Shown in pieces: positions 8,804-17,044 of a stretch of DNA of 46,449 nt (its first letter is position 1; the number at the start of each line of letters is the position of its first letter). The stretch is from Alkalimonas sp. (GTDB lineage Bacteria > Pseudomonadota > Gammaproteobacteria > Enterobacterales > Alteromonadaceae), in NCBI RefSeq assembly GCF_020831925.1, contig NZ_JAFIFQ010000029.1, forward strand, positions 1 to 46,449, in the 5' to 3' direction. The translations under genes were made by a program, and so were the position numbers. The notes beneath the pieces are model-generated. The model was given only the letters and a program-made list of their open reading frames with translations. It was not told where the DNA came from and made no database searches.

Positions 8804-10894
8804 ATGCTGGAATCATACGCCAGACTAACCCCAGGTGCTTTTTATCTATTTCAAGCTGATAGTTTAGGGCGTTATAGCCTGCCGGCCATCAGTGATCAAG
8901 TTGAAGCCATCTTAGGCTACAGCGCCAGCGAGTTGAGTGCCAAACCGGAGTTAGTTTTTGATCGCATGCACCCAGACGATCGCAAACGCGTGCAAACAGA
9001 TATTCAACATTCACGCTGCAACCTGAGCATGTTTCACTGCGAATATCGGGTAAAACATCGCCTGGGACACTGGGTCTGGTTGGCCGCCCATTCCGAGCCG
9101 GAGCAACTGGATCAAGAGTACACGTTGTGGCGCGGTTTTTTATACGATATAAGCATACAAAAGCAAGCCGAACAACAACGCCTTCAATCCGATAAAGAAG
9201 CCAGGGAGTTGCTGGATCATATGATGGATGCGGTAATCAGCACCGATCAGTCCGGCAAAATTCTCAGCTTTAATCGCTCGGCGCAGCTACTGCTTGGCTA
9301 TAGTGAATGCGAAGCGATAGGCCAGAACATTGCCCTGATCATGCCCACGTCGCATGCAAAGCGACACGACAGCTATCTGGAGCAGTACCAGCAACATCAG
9401 ATACCGAAAGTTGTTGGCAACAAACGTCAGCTGGAAGCCAAACACAAAGATGGTCAGCTGATCCCAATTGAACTTAGAGTCAGCGAAATCAGCGACCAGG
9501 ATGGCAAACGCTTTTTGGGCGTATTGCGTGATTTATCCGCTCAACAGCAGCAAAGCAAAATGCTGCAACAATTGCAACAACGCGATCCGCTGACCCAGCT
9601 CCCCAATCGACAAGCGTTCTTAAACGCCCTGGCCGACACCGTTCGCAGCAGCCACCAGAGCCCGATGAGCTATGGCCTTGTCTTGCTGGATATCGATGCT
9701 TTTAAACAGCTCAATGACGCAACCAGCCATGTTTTCTGTGATCAGGTCCTGCTGGAGCTGACCAAACGCCTGAAACAACAATTGGGCTCAATGCAGCAGC
9801 TGGCACGGGTCGGCGGTGATGAATTTGCCATTATCTGGCCTTTGTTATCTACCCATGATACCCAAGTGCTGCCAGCCTTGTGTGAGCAGGCAGAGCAAAT
9901 ACTCAATCTGCTGGCCAACCCCATCCGGTGTCAGCGTCAGGGCTGCCGCCTGACCGTCAGCATTGGTATCTGTTTACTAAGCCCCGGTATGCGGCCTGAT
10001 CAATGGTTGCACTACGCTGAATCAGCAGTGCAGCATGCCAAACTGCGGGGTAAGAATAATTACCAGGTATTTACCCCTGAGCTTGCCAAGAAGCAGCGCA
10101 CCGAAGCCAGGTTGGCGCTGGATTTACGCGATGCCGTCGAACAGCAGCAACTGGAGCTGTTTTTGCAGGGACAATTTGATCAGGCCGGGCAATTAACCGG
10201 GGCCGAAGCTCTGCTGCGCTGGCACCATCCAGAGCATGGCCTGGTGCCGCCTGATACCTTTATTCCACTGGCCGAGGAATCCGGCCTGATTGTCCCTATA
10301 GGGCGATGGTTGATTGAGCAAGCAGGCCAATTACTTGCCAGTTGGCATAGCAACCCACTAAGTCAATCACTGCAACTTGCCATCAATATCAGCTCACGCC
10401 AGTTTAGCGATCCTTCTTTTGTCAGCGACCTGCTTAATTGTCTGCAGCGCTATCGCTTTAATCCTCACTTACTGCATCTGGAGCTGACCGAAAGCTTGTT
10501 GATAGACAATGCCAGTGAGGTCGCCGATATCATGATGCGACTGAACAGTCAGGGACTCACTTTTTCGCTGGATGACTTTGGTACCGGTTATTCATCGCTG
10601 GCCTATCTGAAACGTTTGCCCCTGCAAACACTGAAAATTGATCGTAGCTTTGTACGGGATCTACTAAGCAATCCTAACGATGCGCTGATTGCACGCAGTA
10701 TTGTTTCACTAGCGCACAACCTTGGCCTGAGTGTCATTGCCGAAGGTGTGGAAGAACAAGCTCAGTTGCAGGCACTCACCCAGATGGGCTGTGGCTGTTT
10801 TCAGGGCTATTACTTTCAGCGGCCGATGCCAGTGCCAGAGTTTTCTGCGCGCTATTTGCAACACAAGCAGTACAAAGCACGCTCCAGCGCCTGA
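8804..10894 (+). CDS. soluble PAS-PAS-GGDEF-EAL c-di-GMP protein
   Basis: 696 residues with no membrane segment or signal peptide. Order: PAS (about 15-125, with HPDDRKRVQ and LGHWVWLAA), a second PAS (about 128-245, VISTDQSGKILSFNRSA), GGDEF (about 255-415) and EAL (about 430-685). The GGDEF signature is intact (RVGGDEF, 334-340), but the usual NDxxGHxxGD helix reads NDATSHVFCD, so GTP handling may be altered. The EAL site is complete: EALLRW, INISSRQF, LELTES, DDFGTGYSS, KIDRSF and AEGVEE. The net activity cannot be decided from sequence; phosphodiesterase is the safer call. The start has a very strong AAGGAGGT site. It lies 48 bases after the chemoreceptor gene and may share its transcript, although a hairpin separates them. 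Confidence 0.9.
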   Translation: MLESYARLTPGAFYLFQADSLGRYSLPAISDQVEAILGYSASELSAKPELVFDRMHPDDRKRVQTDIQHSRCNLSMFHCEYRVKHRLGHWVWLAAHSEPEQLDQEYTLWRGFLYDISIQKQAEQQRLQSDKEARELLDHMMDAVISTDQSGKILSFNRSAQLLLGYSECEAIGQNIALIMPTSHAKRHDSYLEQYQQHQIPKVVGNKRQLEAKHKDGQLIPIELRVSEISDQDGKRFLGVLRDLSAQQQQSKMLQQLQQRDPLTQLPNRQAFLNALADTVRSSHQSPMSYGLVLLDIDAFKQLNDATSHVFCDQVLLELTKRLKQQLGSMQQLARVGGDEFAIIWPLLSTHDTQVLPALCEQAEQILNLLANPIRCQRQGCRLTVSIGICLLSPGMRPDQWLHYAESAVQHAKLRGKNNYQVFTPELAKKQRTEARLALDLRDAVEQQQLELFLQGQFDQAGQLTGAEALLRWHHPEHGLVPPDTFIPLAEESGLIVPIGRWLIEQAGQLLASWHSNPLSQSLQLAINISSRQFSDPSFVSDLLNCLQRYRFNPHLLHLELTESLLIDNASEVADIMMRLNSQGLTFSLDDFGTGYSSLAYLKRLPLQTLKIDRSFVRDLLSNPNDALIARSIVSLAHNLGLSVIAEGVEEQAQLQALTQMGCGCFQGYYFQRPMPVPEFSARYLQHKQYKARSSA

Positions 10895-10913
10895 GAAAAG
10901 CCGCCACCAAAAA

Positions 10914-10942
10914 GAAGGCAGCCAACCGGCTGCCTTCTTTAT
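10914..10942 (+). terminator. intrinsic terminator between convergent genes
   Basis: GAAGGCAGCC (10914-10923), loop AACC, GGCTGCCTTC (10928-10937), then TTTATTT. An A-run (10909-10913) on the other side gives a T-run on the minus strand too, so it can serve both the EAL gene and folE. Confidence 0.85.
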
Positions 10943-10961
10943 TTAAGTTTCCAGTCATGGA

Positions 10962-11609
10962 TTAACTCAACCGCGAGAAAAACTCCGCGCGGGTGCGGGC
11001 ATCTTCCCGGAAAGAGCCGCCGAGGGCTGTGGTCTGGGTTTTGGAATTCGCATCCATCACGCCGCGCGCTTTGACGCAGTAGTGCACTGCTTCAATGCTA
11101 ACCGCGACATTGTCGGTTTCCAACAAAGTTTGCAGCGCCACCAGCACTTGTTCGGTTAAGCGCTCCTGCACCTGAGGGCGCTGGGCAAAGAAGCGTACGA
11201 TACGGTTGATTTTCGACAGGCCAATGACTTTATTCTCTGGAATGTAAGCCACAGTGGCAGTGCCATCAATGGTAATAAAGTGATGTTCGCAGGTGCTGGA
11301 GACACCGATATCCCGTACCTTGATCATCTCTTTGACCTTCATTTTATTGTCAATCTGAGTGACTTTCGGGAAATTGCGATAATCCAGGCCGGAGAAAATT
11401 TCATCGACGTACATTTTAGCAATACGATGTGGTGTTTCGGCCAGACTGTCGTCCGCCAAATCCAGACCTAGCGTTTGCACCACGTCTTTCATCAAGGCTG
11501 AAATTTTCTGGTACTTCTGATCGCGGCTTAGCCCGGTCTCCAGCATCGGAGTTTCCAGACCTTTTTTCTCAAGTGCGCTGCGAACGCGAATGGCTTCTTC
11601 AGATAACAT
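10962..11609 (-). CDS. folE: GTP cyclohydrolase I
   Basis: Converts GTP to 7,8-dihydroneopterin triphosphate, the first step to tetrahydrofolate and pterins, as a cytoplasmic homodecamer. 215 residues, close to the usual 222 of E. coli FolE. The zinc ligands are visible: C107 and H110 in TCEHHF, and C178 in HYCVKARG. The conserved segments [26 protein letters not shown] and [12 protein letters not shown] are present. A GGAAAAG ribosome site precedes the ATG. It is transcribed alone: convergent with the EAL gene downstream and about 90 bases from the DUF2750 gene upstream. Confidence 0.96.
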   Translation of the reverse strand: MLSEEAIRVRSALEKKGLETPMLETGLSRDQKYQKISALMKDVVQTLGLDLADDSLAETPHRIAKMYVDEIFSGLDYRNFPKVTQIDNKMKVKEMIKVRDIGVSSTCEHHFITIDGTATVAYIPENKVIGLSKINRIVRFFAQRPQVQERLTEQVLVALQTLLETDNVAVSIEAVHYCVKARGVMDANSKTQTTALGGSFREDARTRAEFFSRLS

Positions 11610-11701
11610 AGCTTTTCCAAAACAAGGGGAATCTGCCCCTTTATACAGCGGCGCCCTGCGGCTGGTTCAATCGGAAGCAGCTACAGGCGCAAAACAACCG
11701 C

Positions 11702-12055
11702 TTATTGTACCAGACGAAGCGCTGCCAGCAAAACCGTCGGCTCCACTTCCGGGCCATTCAGCTCGCTGTCCCAGTTGGTTCCAATTAAAAGACCATCGTC
11801 GTACATTTCTTTTAACCAGCCATCACAGAACACATCCAGTGGGATGGCTTCGGGCTGATAATCGGCCCATTCATCGCTGCAATGCGCTTTGGCATCGGCT
11901 TCAGAGGACCAAAATGGGATCACATCGGTCTCTTCAAATTCAACCGACTCCACCACCAGCAAATCTTCACCCTCTGCCAACGCATAGACCACACCATTGG
12001 TTTTAGCGGCTTCCACAAACTGTTGATATTTCGGATCGTGCTGTGCTTCAGACAT
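11702..12055 (-). CDS. DUF2750 family protein
   Basis: 117 residues, acidic, with no signal peptide or membrane segment. The pattern of an N-terminal FVEAAKTNGVVYAL, a central IPFWSSEADAKAHC and a following DEWADYQPEAIPLDVFCDGWLKEM matches the DUF2750 family, whose role is unknown. The conserved Trp, Cys and Asp residues in the middle could form a binding surface, but nothing shows a reaction. It is upstream of folE on the same strand with 92 bases between them, and divergent from ettA. Cotranscription with folE is possible but unproven. Confidence 0.8.
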   Translation of the reverse strand: MSEAQHDPKYQQFVEAAKTNGVVYALAEGEDLLVVESVEFEETDVIPFWSSEADAKAHCSDEWADYQPEAIPLDVFCDGWLKEMYDDGLLIGTNWDSELNGPEVEPTVLLAALRLVQ

Positions 12056-12139
12056 AAGGCTTCACAAAGTTGACATCAATACCGCCTATTAGAACAGAAA
12101 TCAGGGGCAAAGTGCCAGTGTTATCGGCTTGGTTGTGAC

Positions 12140-12168
12140 TTCACGCCCTGTCTGAAATCACGTACAAT
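12140..12168 (+). promoter_or_regulatory. probable ettA promoter
   Basis: -35 TTCACG (12140-12145, four of six consensus bases), a 17-base spacer, and -10 TACAAT (12163-12168, five of six). The start site would be near 12175, giving a short leader of about 25 bases before the ettA ATG. Confidence 0.5.
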
Positions 12169-12199
12169 CCCTGCAATTGCAACCAATGATGTGGACGTT

Positions 12200-13861
12200 A
12201 TGGCACAGTACATTTACACCATGCATCGGGTCTCGAAAGTAGTCCCGCCGAAAAAAACCATTTTAAAAGATATCTCCCTGTCGTTTTTCCCCGGCGCTAA
12301 AATTGGCGTGCTGGGTTTAAATGGTGCTGGTAAATCCACCCTGCTGCGCATTATGGCCGGGGTCGATCAGGACTTTGAAGGCGAAGCCCGGCCACTTGCC
12401 GGCACCAAAATTGGTTATTTGCCACAGGAACCAGTGCTGGATACCAGCAAAACCGTGCGCGAAATCGTCGAAGAAGCGGTGGCCGATGTGAAGCAGGCGT
12501 TTAGCCGGTTGGATGAAGTCTATGCCGCTTATGCCGACGAGAATGCCGATTTTGATGCACTTGCGAAAGAACAAGGCGAGCTGGAAGCGCTGATCCAGGC
12601 CAAAGATGGTCACAACCTCGACAATACACTGGAGCGGGCGGCCGATGCCCTGCGTCTGCCTGCCTGGGATGCCAGCATTGAGCATTTATCCGGTGGCGAA
12701 CGGCGCCGGGTGGCTATTTGCCGCTTATTGTTGGAGCGGCCGGATATGTTGCTGCTGGATGAGCCAACCAACCACCTGGATGCCGAATCTGTGGCCTGGC
12801 TGGAGCGCTTCCTGCACGATTATCCCGGCACTGTAGTGGCCATTACCCACGACCGTTATTTCCTCGATAATGTCGCCGGCTGGATTTTGGAGCTGGACCG
12901 AGGCTATGGCATTCCGTGGGAAGGCAACTACTCGTCCTGGCTGGAGCAAAAAGAAGCGCGGTTGGCCCAGGAAGAGCGCAGCGAGCAAGCCCGTCAGCGC
13001 TCCATTAAACAGGAACTGGAATGGGTTCGCACCAACCCGAAAGGCCGCCATGCCAAGAGCAAGGCGCGGATGGCCCGCTTTGAAGTGTTGCAAAATACCG
13101 ACTTTCAAAAGCGTAATGAAACCAACGAGCTCTTTATTCCACCGGGCCCGCGCCTGGGTGACAAGGTGCTGGAAGTCAGCCACTTGCGCAAAAGCTTTGG
13201 CGATCGTTTGTTAATTGAAGATTTAAGTTTCAGCATCCCTAAGGGCGCCATTGTTGGCATTATCGGCCCGAACGGTGCCGGTAAATCAACCCTCTTTAAG
13301 ATGATCACCGGCTCCGAGCAAGCGGATTCCGGCAGCATTGAGCTCGGCGATACCGTTCAGGTGGCGTCGGTCGAGCAGTTCCGTGACAGCATGAATGCCA
13401 AAAACACCGTCTGGCAGGAAATCTCTGACGGCCAGGACATTTTGCAGATTGGCAATTTCCAGCTGCAAAGCCGGGCTTATGTCGGTCGCTTTAACTTTAA
13501 GGGCAACGATCAGCAGAAATTCATCGGCGATTTGTCCGGTGGTGAGCGCAACCGGGTGCATTTAGCCAAGCTGCTGCGCGCTGGTGGCAACATGCTGCTG
13601 CTGGATGAACCAACCAATGACTTAGACGTGGAAACCCTGCGGGCGCTGGAAAACGCTTTGCTGGACTTCCCGGGCTGTGCCATGGTGATCTCGCACGATC
13701 GCTGGTTCCTCGACCGCATTGCCACTCATATCCTGGATTACCGTGATGAAGGCCAGGTGAATTTCTTCGAAGGAAACTACTCGGATTACGAAGCCTGGAT
13801 GAAAGAAACCCTGGGTGCCCAGGCACTTGAGCCGCATCGTATCAAGTACAAGAAGATCTAA
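12200..13861 (+). CDS. ettA: energy-dependent translational throttle protein, ABC-F ATPase
   Basis: Binds the ribosomal E site and gates the first elongation step according to ATP/ADP level. About 553 residues, matching E. coli EttA (555). There are two ABC domains: Walker A GLNGAGKST (about 40) and GPNGAGKST (about 356), signatures LSGGERRR (about 161) and LSGGERNR (about 445), and Walker B LLLDEPTNHLD and LLLDEPTNDLD. The arm insertion and the charged linker (EARLAQEERSEQARQRS) lie between. The true start is the ATG at 12200, giving MAQYIYTMHRVSKVVPP as in E. coli; an in-frame GTG three codons earlier is not needed. It is a single gene followed by its own terminator. Confidence 0.96.
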   Translation: MAQYIYTMHRVSKVVPPKKTILKDISLSFFPGAKIGVLGLNGAGKSTLLRIMAGVDQDFEGEARPLAGTKIGYLPQEPVLDTSKTVREIVEEAVADVKQAFSRLDEVYAAYADENADFDALAKEQGELEALIQAKDGHNLDNTLERAADALRLPAWDASIEHLSGGERRRVAICRLLLERPDMLLLDEPTNHLDAESVAWLERFLHDYPGTVVAITHDRYFLDNVAGWILELDRGYGIPWEGNYSSWLEQKEARLAQEERSEQARQRSIKQELEWVRTNPKGRHAKSKARMARFEVLQNTDFQKRNETNELFIPPGPRLGDKVLEVSHLRKSFGDRLLIEDLSFSIPKGAIVGIIGPNGAGKSTLFKMITGSEQADSGSIELGDTVQVASVEQFRDSMNAKNTVWQEISDGQDILQIGNFQLQSRAYVGRFNFKGNDQQKFIGDLSGGERNRVHLAKLLRAGGNMLLLDEPTNDLDVETLRALENALLDFPGCAMVISHDRWFLDRIATHILDYRDEGQVNFFEGNYSDYEAWMKETLGAQALEPHRIKYKKI

Positions 13862-13872
13862 GCCCTTCCCCT

Positions 13873-13908
13873 CAGCCACGCTCTACTCCGGGCGTGGCTG
13901 TTTCTTTT
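13873..13908 (+). terminator. ettA terminator
   Basis: CAGCCACGC (13873-13881), a 10-base loop, GCGTGGCTG (13892-13900), then TTTCTTTT. The stem overlaps the stop codon of the convergent CBS gene, so the two genes share their 3' ends. Confidence 0.8.
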
Positions 13909-14305
13909 CCAGTGCCTGCATAATATCGCGCCAGCTTAAGATGCCAAGCGGCCGGTTAAAGCTATCCACCACCGGAATGCAGGACACGCCTTCGCGGTTG
14001 AACAGACGCACTGCATCCATCACATCAGCCCCTACCGACAAACTAATGGGCTGCCGATGCATCACCTGATGCACCCGCTTTTTCAGTGTTGCCAAATCTT
14101 TGGTGGTCTCAGCGGCAGTGCCAAGATTCGGGCTTAAGGCTTTAAACAAATCCCGATCAGAAATCACGCCCATTAACTGTTTATTATCCACCACCAGCAA
14201 ATGATGAAATTTCACCTGATCGAAAATTTCTTTCACCACCGCCAGGGTATCATCGGGTGAGACGCTGACCGGGTTACGACTCATCAACTGAGTGATAGCA
14301 GGCAT
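13883..14305 (-). CDS. CBS-domain pair protein
   Basis: 140 residues made almost entirely of two CBS domains (about 7-60 and 78-132), with typical motifs MSRNPVSVSPDDTL, LMGVISDRDLF, SVGADVMDAVRLF, GVSCIPVVD and PLGILSWRDIM. A CBS pair forms a Bateman module that usually binds adenosyl nucleotides. There is no attached enzyme or channel, so it is a stand-alone regulator or energy sensor whose partner is unknown. GGACACC precedes the start. It lies downstream of tyrB on the same strand, but a terminator separates them. Confidence 0.88.
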   Translation of the reverse strand: MPAITQLMSRNPVSVSPDDTLAVVKEIFDQVKFHHLLVVDNKQLMGVISDRDLFKALSPNLGTAAETTKDLATLKKRVHQVMHRQPISLSVGADVMDAVRLFNREGVSCIPVVDSFNRPLGILSWRDIMQALEKKQPRPE

Positions 14306-14361
14306 GTGAAGGTGTCCACGATAGAATAACTAAGCTAAGTGTATGATCATTTGCCGGAAAA

Positions 14362-14402
14362 ACAAAAGCCGCACCACTACCAATAAAGGAGTAACTGCGG
14401 CC
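14362..14402 (-). terminator. tyrB terminator
   Basis: On the minus strand GGCCGCA pairs with TGCGGCT-type sequence (GCCGCA at 14368-14373 against TGCGGC at 14396-14401) across a loop of about 22 bases, followed by TTTTGTTTTT. The long loop makes it a weaker example, but the T-rich tail and the position 20 bases after the tyrB stop support it. Confidence 0.6.
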
Positions 14403-14421
14403 TTTTAAAGCGAAGAATCGC

Positions 14422-15615
14422 TTACTTCAGTACTTTGGCTACCGATTTGGCAAAATAATCGATGTTGCTGTGATTCAGGCCAGCAATGCTGACGCGGCTG
14501 GAACCCACCATGTAAATGCTGAACTCATCACGCAACCGGTCGATTTGTGCTTTATTGATGCCCAGGAAGCTGAACATGCCATGCTGGCGGGTAATAAAGC
14601 TGAAATCCTGCGCAATGCCTTCAGCTTTGAATTTATCCACAATCAACTGACGGTAATCATTAATCCGGTTGCGCATTTCAGCCAACTCCTGATGCCAAAG
14701 CGCGGTCAGCTCCTGACTATCCAGAATATGGCTTACGATGATGGCACCATGTGCTGGTGGCATCGAGTAAATGCTGCGCACCACGCTCAATAACACAGAG
14801 CGGGCTGTTTCAGCAGCCTTGCTGTGCTCAGTCAGCAAGGTACAGGCACCGATGCGCTCACGGTACAAACCAAAGTTTTTTGAGCACGAGCTGCACAAAA
14901 TCAGCTCCGGCACTTCGGCAGCTAAGTGACGCAGGCCTGCAGTATCTTCCTCCAGGCCAACACCAAAGCCCTGATAAGCCATGTCCACCAACGGCGTAAA
15001 GCCACGTTCTTTAGCAAGCTCGGTAAAACGCTGCCACTGCGCAAAGGTCAGGTCCAGACCGCTTGGGTTATGGCAGCAGGCATGCAGTAAAACTACATCA
15101 CCAGGCTCCACCTCTGCCAACTCGGCAAACATTTGCTCTTCCAGCAAGCCTTTGTTGTTGTAATCGTAGTAGCTGTATTCTTTGACCTTAAGACCAGCCG
15201 CCTGAAACAACGAAATGTGATTGGCCCAGGTTGGTGTCATTACCCAGATCGTGGCAGAAGGATTGGCCCGTTTAATAAACTCAGCTGCAACCCGCAAAGC
15301 ACCGGTACCGCCCGGGGTATGGGCTGTGGTCAAGCGCCCAGCCAATAAAGCCGGATGCTCCTTGCCAAACGCCAACTGCTCAATGTGCCGATTAAAATTC
15401 AGATCGCCAGCCATGCCAATGTAGGTTTTGCTGTCTTCTTTGGCCAGGCGCAGTGCTTCGGCTTTTTTCACGCACTTGAGTACAGCCGTGTGCCCTTGCT
15501 CGTCTTTGTACACCCCAACACCCAAATCAATTTTATCTGGGTTTGGATCCTGCTGATAAGCAGCCATCAGGCCAAGGATCGGATCTGTTGCCACTGGCTG
15601 TAACTGAGAAAACAT
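14422..15615 (-). CDS. tyrB: aromatic-amino-acid / aspartate aminotransferase (class I, PLP)
   Basis: Transfers amino groups between glutamate and phenylpyruvate, 4-hydroxyphenylpyruvate or oxaloacetate, completing Phe, Tyr and Asp synthesis. About 397 residues, the same as E. coli TyrB/AspC. Features: DPILGLMAAYQQDPNPDKIDLGVGVYKDE at the N-terminus, HACCHNPSGLD, the PLP lysine in SSCSKNFGLYRERIG, and the C-terminal GMFSFLGI with SSRVSIAGL. TyrB and AspC are hard to separate by eye; the symbol is the likelier of the two because of the neighbouring aromatic genes. I chose the ATG at 15615, with AGGTGA five bases upstream, over a GTG at 15624. It follows the GAF gene by 29 bases and is probably cotranscribed with it. 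Confidence 0.85.
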   Translation of the reverse strand: MFSQLQPVATDPILGLMAAYQQDPNPDKIDLGVGVYKDEQGHTAVLKCVKKAEALRLAKEDSKTYIGMAGDLNFNRHIEQLAFGKEHPALLAGRLTTAHTPGGTGALRVAAEFIKRANPSATIWVMTPTWANHISLFQAAGLKVKEYSYYDYNNKGLLEEQMFAELAEVEPGDVVLLHACCHNPSGLDLTFAQWQRFTELAKERGFTPLVDMAYQGFGVGLEEDTAGLRHLAAEVPELILCSSCSKNFGLYRERIGACTLLTEHSKAAETARSVLLSVVRSIYSMPPAHGAIIVSHILDSQELTALWHQELAEMRNRINDYRQLIVDKFKAEGIAQDFSFITRQHGMFSFLGINKAQIDRLRDEFSIYMVGSSRVSIAGLNHSNIDYFAKSVAKVLK

Positions 15616-15644
15616 AGTGCTCACCTGTTTTTATCACTGCATGG

Positions 15645-16358
15645 TTAGTCTGCTGCAGGCAAATAAGCCGGTACCATCAAGCAAATGGCAATCAGCAAGG
15701 CCAGGGCAGCAGGGTTAAAGACGTCTTTTTGAAAAGCTTCGGCATCAATAATGCCAACTATTCTGCCTGATTGGTCAAACAGAGGCAAACAGGCTTCGGC
15801 TAAAACTTTAGGATCGCAAGTGTAGTAATCACCGCCCTGCGCCAGGTACTCAGGGATATCGTTAATCACCCGCGCCTTCCCCGTCAACCCAACGGTGCTG
15901 TTATTGCTCATGCGGGCAAATTCCGGCGTTAACGGAAACTCAGCCCGGGAGGGGGCACCATAATAAGCAAGCTTGACCAACACCGTTTGCTGCTCCCGAT
16001 TGGATCGGGCCTGATAAATACCAAACCACTCCATACCGGTGCGGGTTTCAAAGGCCTGACAGAATAACTGCAGTAACTGTAAAGCCTGCTCGGTCTCTGG
16101 TTTCTGCCCACCCAGGATGGCGGTTAAATCATAAGGTTGGTCAGCTAACTGACCAAAGAGTGAACAAGCCCCGCCCTCACCGAGTTCAGGAACAAGGTAA
16201 GCCCAGCGAACTTCAGGGCGAACAGCCTCATCCAGAAAGTGTTCCAGCCACTGTACTTCCCGCTCAATTTCGTGATCATCCAGCTGCCACACCGTATCTA
16301 AGCCCGTTTGCTGAATGTATTGACGGATCAATGGATTATGCTGAGACAATTTAGACAT
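15645..16358 (-). CDS. GAF-domain protein resembling free-methionine-sulfoxide reductase
   Basis: About 237 residues, cytoplasmic. The first 90 residues are of unknown fold; a GAF domain follows (about 85-235). Its C-terminal half, YYTCDPKVLAEACLPLFDQSGRIVGIIDAEAF, aligns by eye with the fRMsr/YebR segment HIACDA...LPL...IIGVLDIDS. The catalytic Cys of fRMsr therefore seems to be kept, but the other two fRMsr cysteines (VACVRI and GVCGTA in E. coli) have no counterpart. It may be a redox or small-molecule sensor, not a reductase. I set the start at 16358 (MSKLSQHN). The longer frame to 16445 would run to within two bases of yciH and leave no promoter space. It precedes tyrB by 29 bases. Confidence 0.65.
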   Translation of the reverse strand: MSKLSQHNPLIRQYIQQTGLDTVWQLDDHEIEREVQWLEHFLDEAVRPEVRWAYLVPELGEGGACSLFGQLADQPYDLTAILGGQKPETEQALQLLQLFCQAFETRTGMEWFGIYQARSNREQQTVLVKLAYYGAPSRAEFPLTPEFARMSNNSTVGLTGKARVINDIPEYLAQGGDYYTCDPKVLAEACLPLFDQSGRIVGIIDAEAFQKDVFNPAALALLIAICLMVPAYLPAAD

Positions 16359-16399
16359 CCAGATTTCTAAAATAATAATGCGCCATTCTAGGCAAAAAA

Positions 16400-16412
16400 T
16401 GGCAAAATGCCA
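16400..16412. promoter_or_regulatory. palindrome in the GAF / yciH divergent promoter region
   Basis: TGGCA-AAA-TGCCA is a perfect inverted repeat in the 89-base space between the divergent GAF and yciH genes. Its position suits an operator for either promoter. No regulator is identified. Confidence 0.3.
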
Positions 16413-16447
16413 ACTAGATTTAAAGCCAGACATCACGCGGAGCAAGC

Positions 16448-16843
16448 ATGAACCGTAAAACCTTATCCTTAGCCGACTGGCAACAACAAGCCGGCAAAAA
16501 CATCAACCCGGCCCCCGTTGCCGGAGAGGATCTGGTGTACAGTACCGATAGCGGTAAAATAGTGGCAGAAAAACCAGTGAAGGCTGAGGGCCAGGCTTAT
16601 GCCGATGGTAAGCTTCGACTGCAACGTCAGACTAAAAAGCGTGGTGGTAAAGCTGTCATTCTAATCAGTGGCATGGCAGGCAGCCAAGATGAACTGCAAG
16701 TAGTGTGTAAAGCATTAAAGCAATTTTGCGCCTGTGGCGGCAGCGTCAAAGATGGCACTATTTTGTTGCAAAACGATCAACGCGCTCAGGTAGAGGCTGC
16801 TTTACACAAACTGGGCTACACTACTGTTTGGGCAGGTGGTTAA
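16448..16843 (+). CDS. yciH: SUI1/eIF1-family translation factor YciH
   Basis: 131 residues, somewhat longer than E. coli YciH (108). The SUI1 fold is in the C-terminal 75 residues: LRLQRQTKKRGGKAVILISGM, then LQVVCKALKQFCACGGSVKDGTILLQND, then ALHKLGYTTVWAGG. The KRGGK and GGSVKDG segments are the family hallmarks. In E. coli it is described as influencing initiation fidelity and inhibiting translation under stress. A GGAG site lies upstream. It is divergent from the GAF gene with a shared regulatory space of about 90 bases. Confidence 0.92.
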   Translation: MNRKTLSLADWQQQAGKNINPAPVAGEDLVYSTDSGKIVAEKPVKAEGQAYADGKLRLQRQTKKRGGKAVILISGMAGSQDELQVVCKALKQFCACGGSVKDGTILLQNDQRAQVEAALHKLGYTTVWAGG

Positions 16844-17044
16844 ACGAATCAGGCAATTGAGTGTCTGCTTTTTTTACACAAAGCTGAAAAAACAAAAGCC
16901 GCCACCACGGAAGTCACTATAATATTATGATTTTATTTAAGTAATTATTTGAGGAATGAATCTTGCATTAATTTTAACCACTGAAGGTTTCAGGGATGCT
17001 CAGTACCTTCGCAGTTCAGTAATCAGTAAAAGGATACGCCAACT

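Noticed and set aside
12725-13183. A 152-codon minus-strand reading frame inside ettA
   Set aside because: Antisense shadow of the strongly conserved ABC-F gene, with no ribosome site.
16918-16923. A perfect TATAAT upstream of the PEP-CTERM-like gene
   Set aside because: The -35 region reads AAAGCC-like sequence at any usual spacing, and no TG extension is present.
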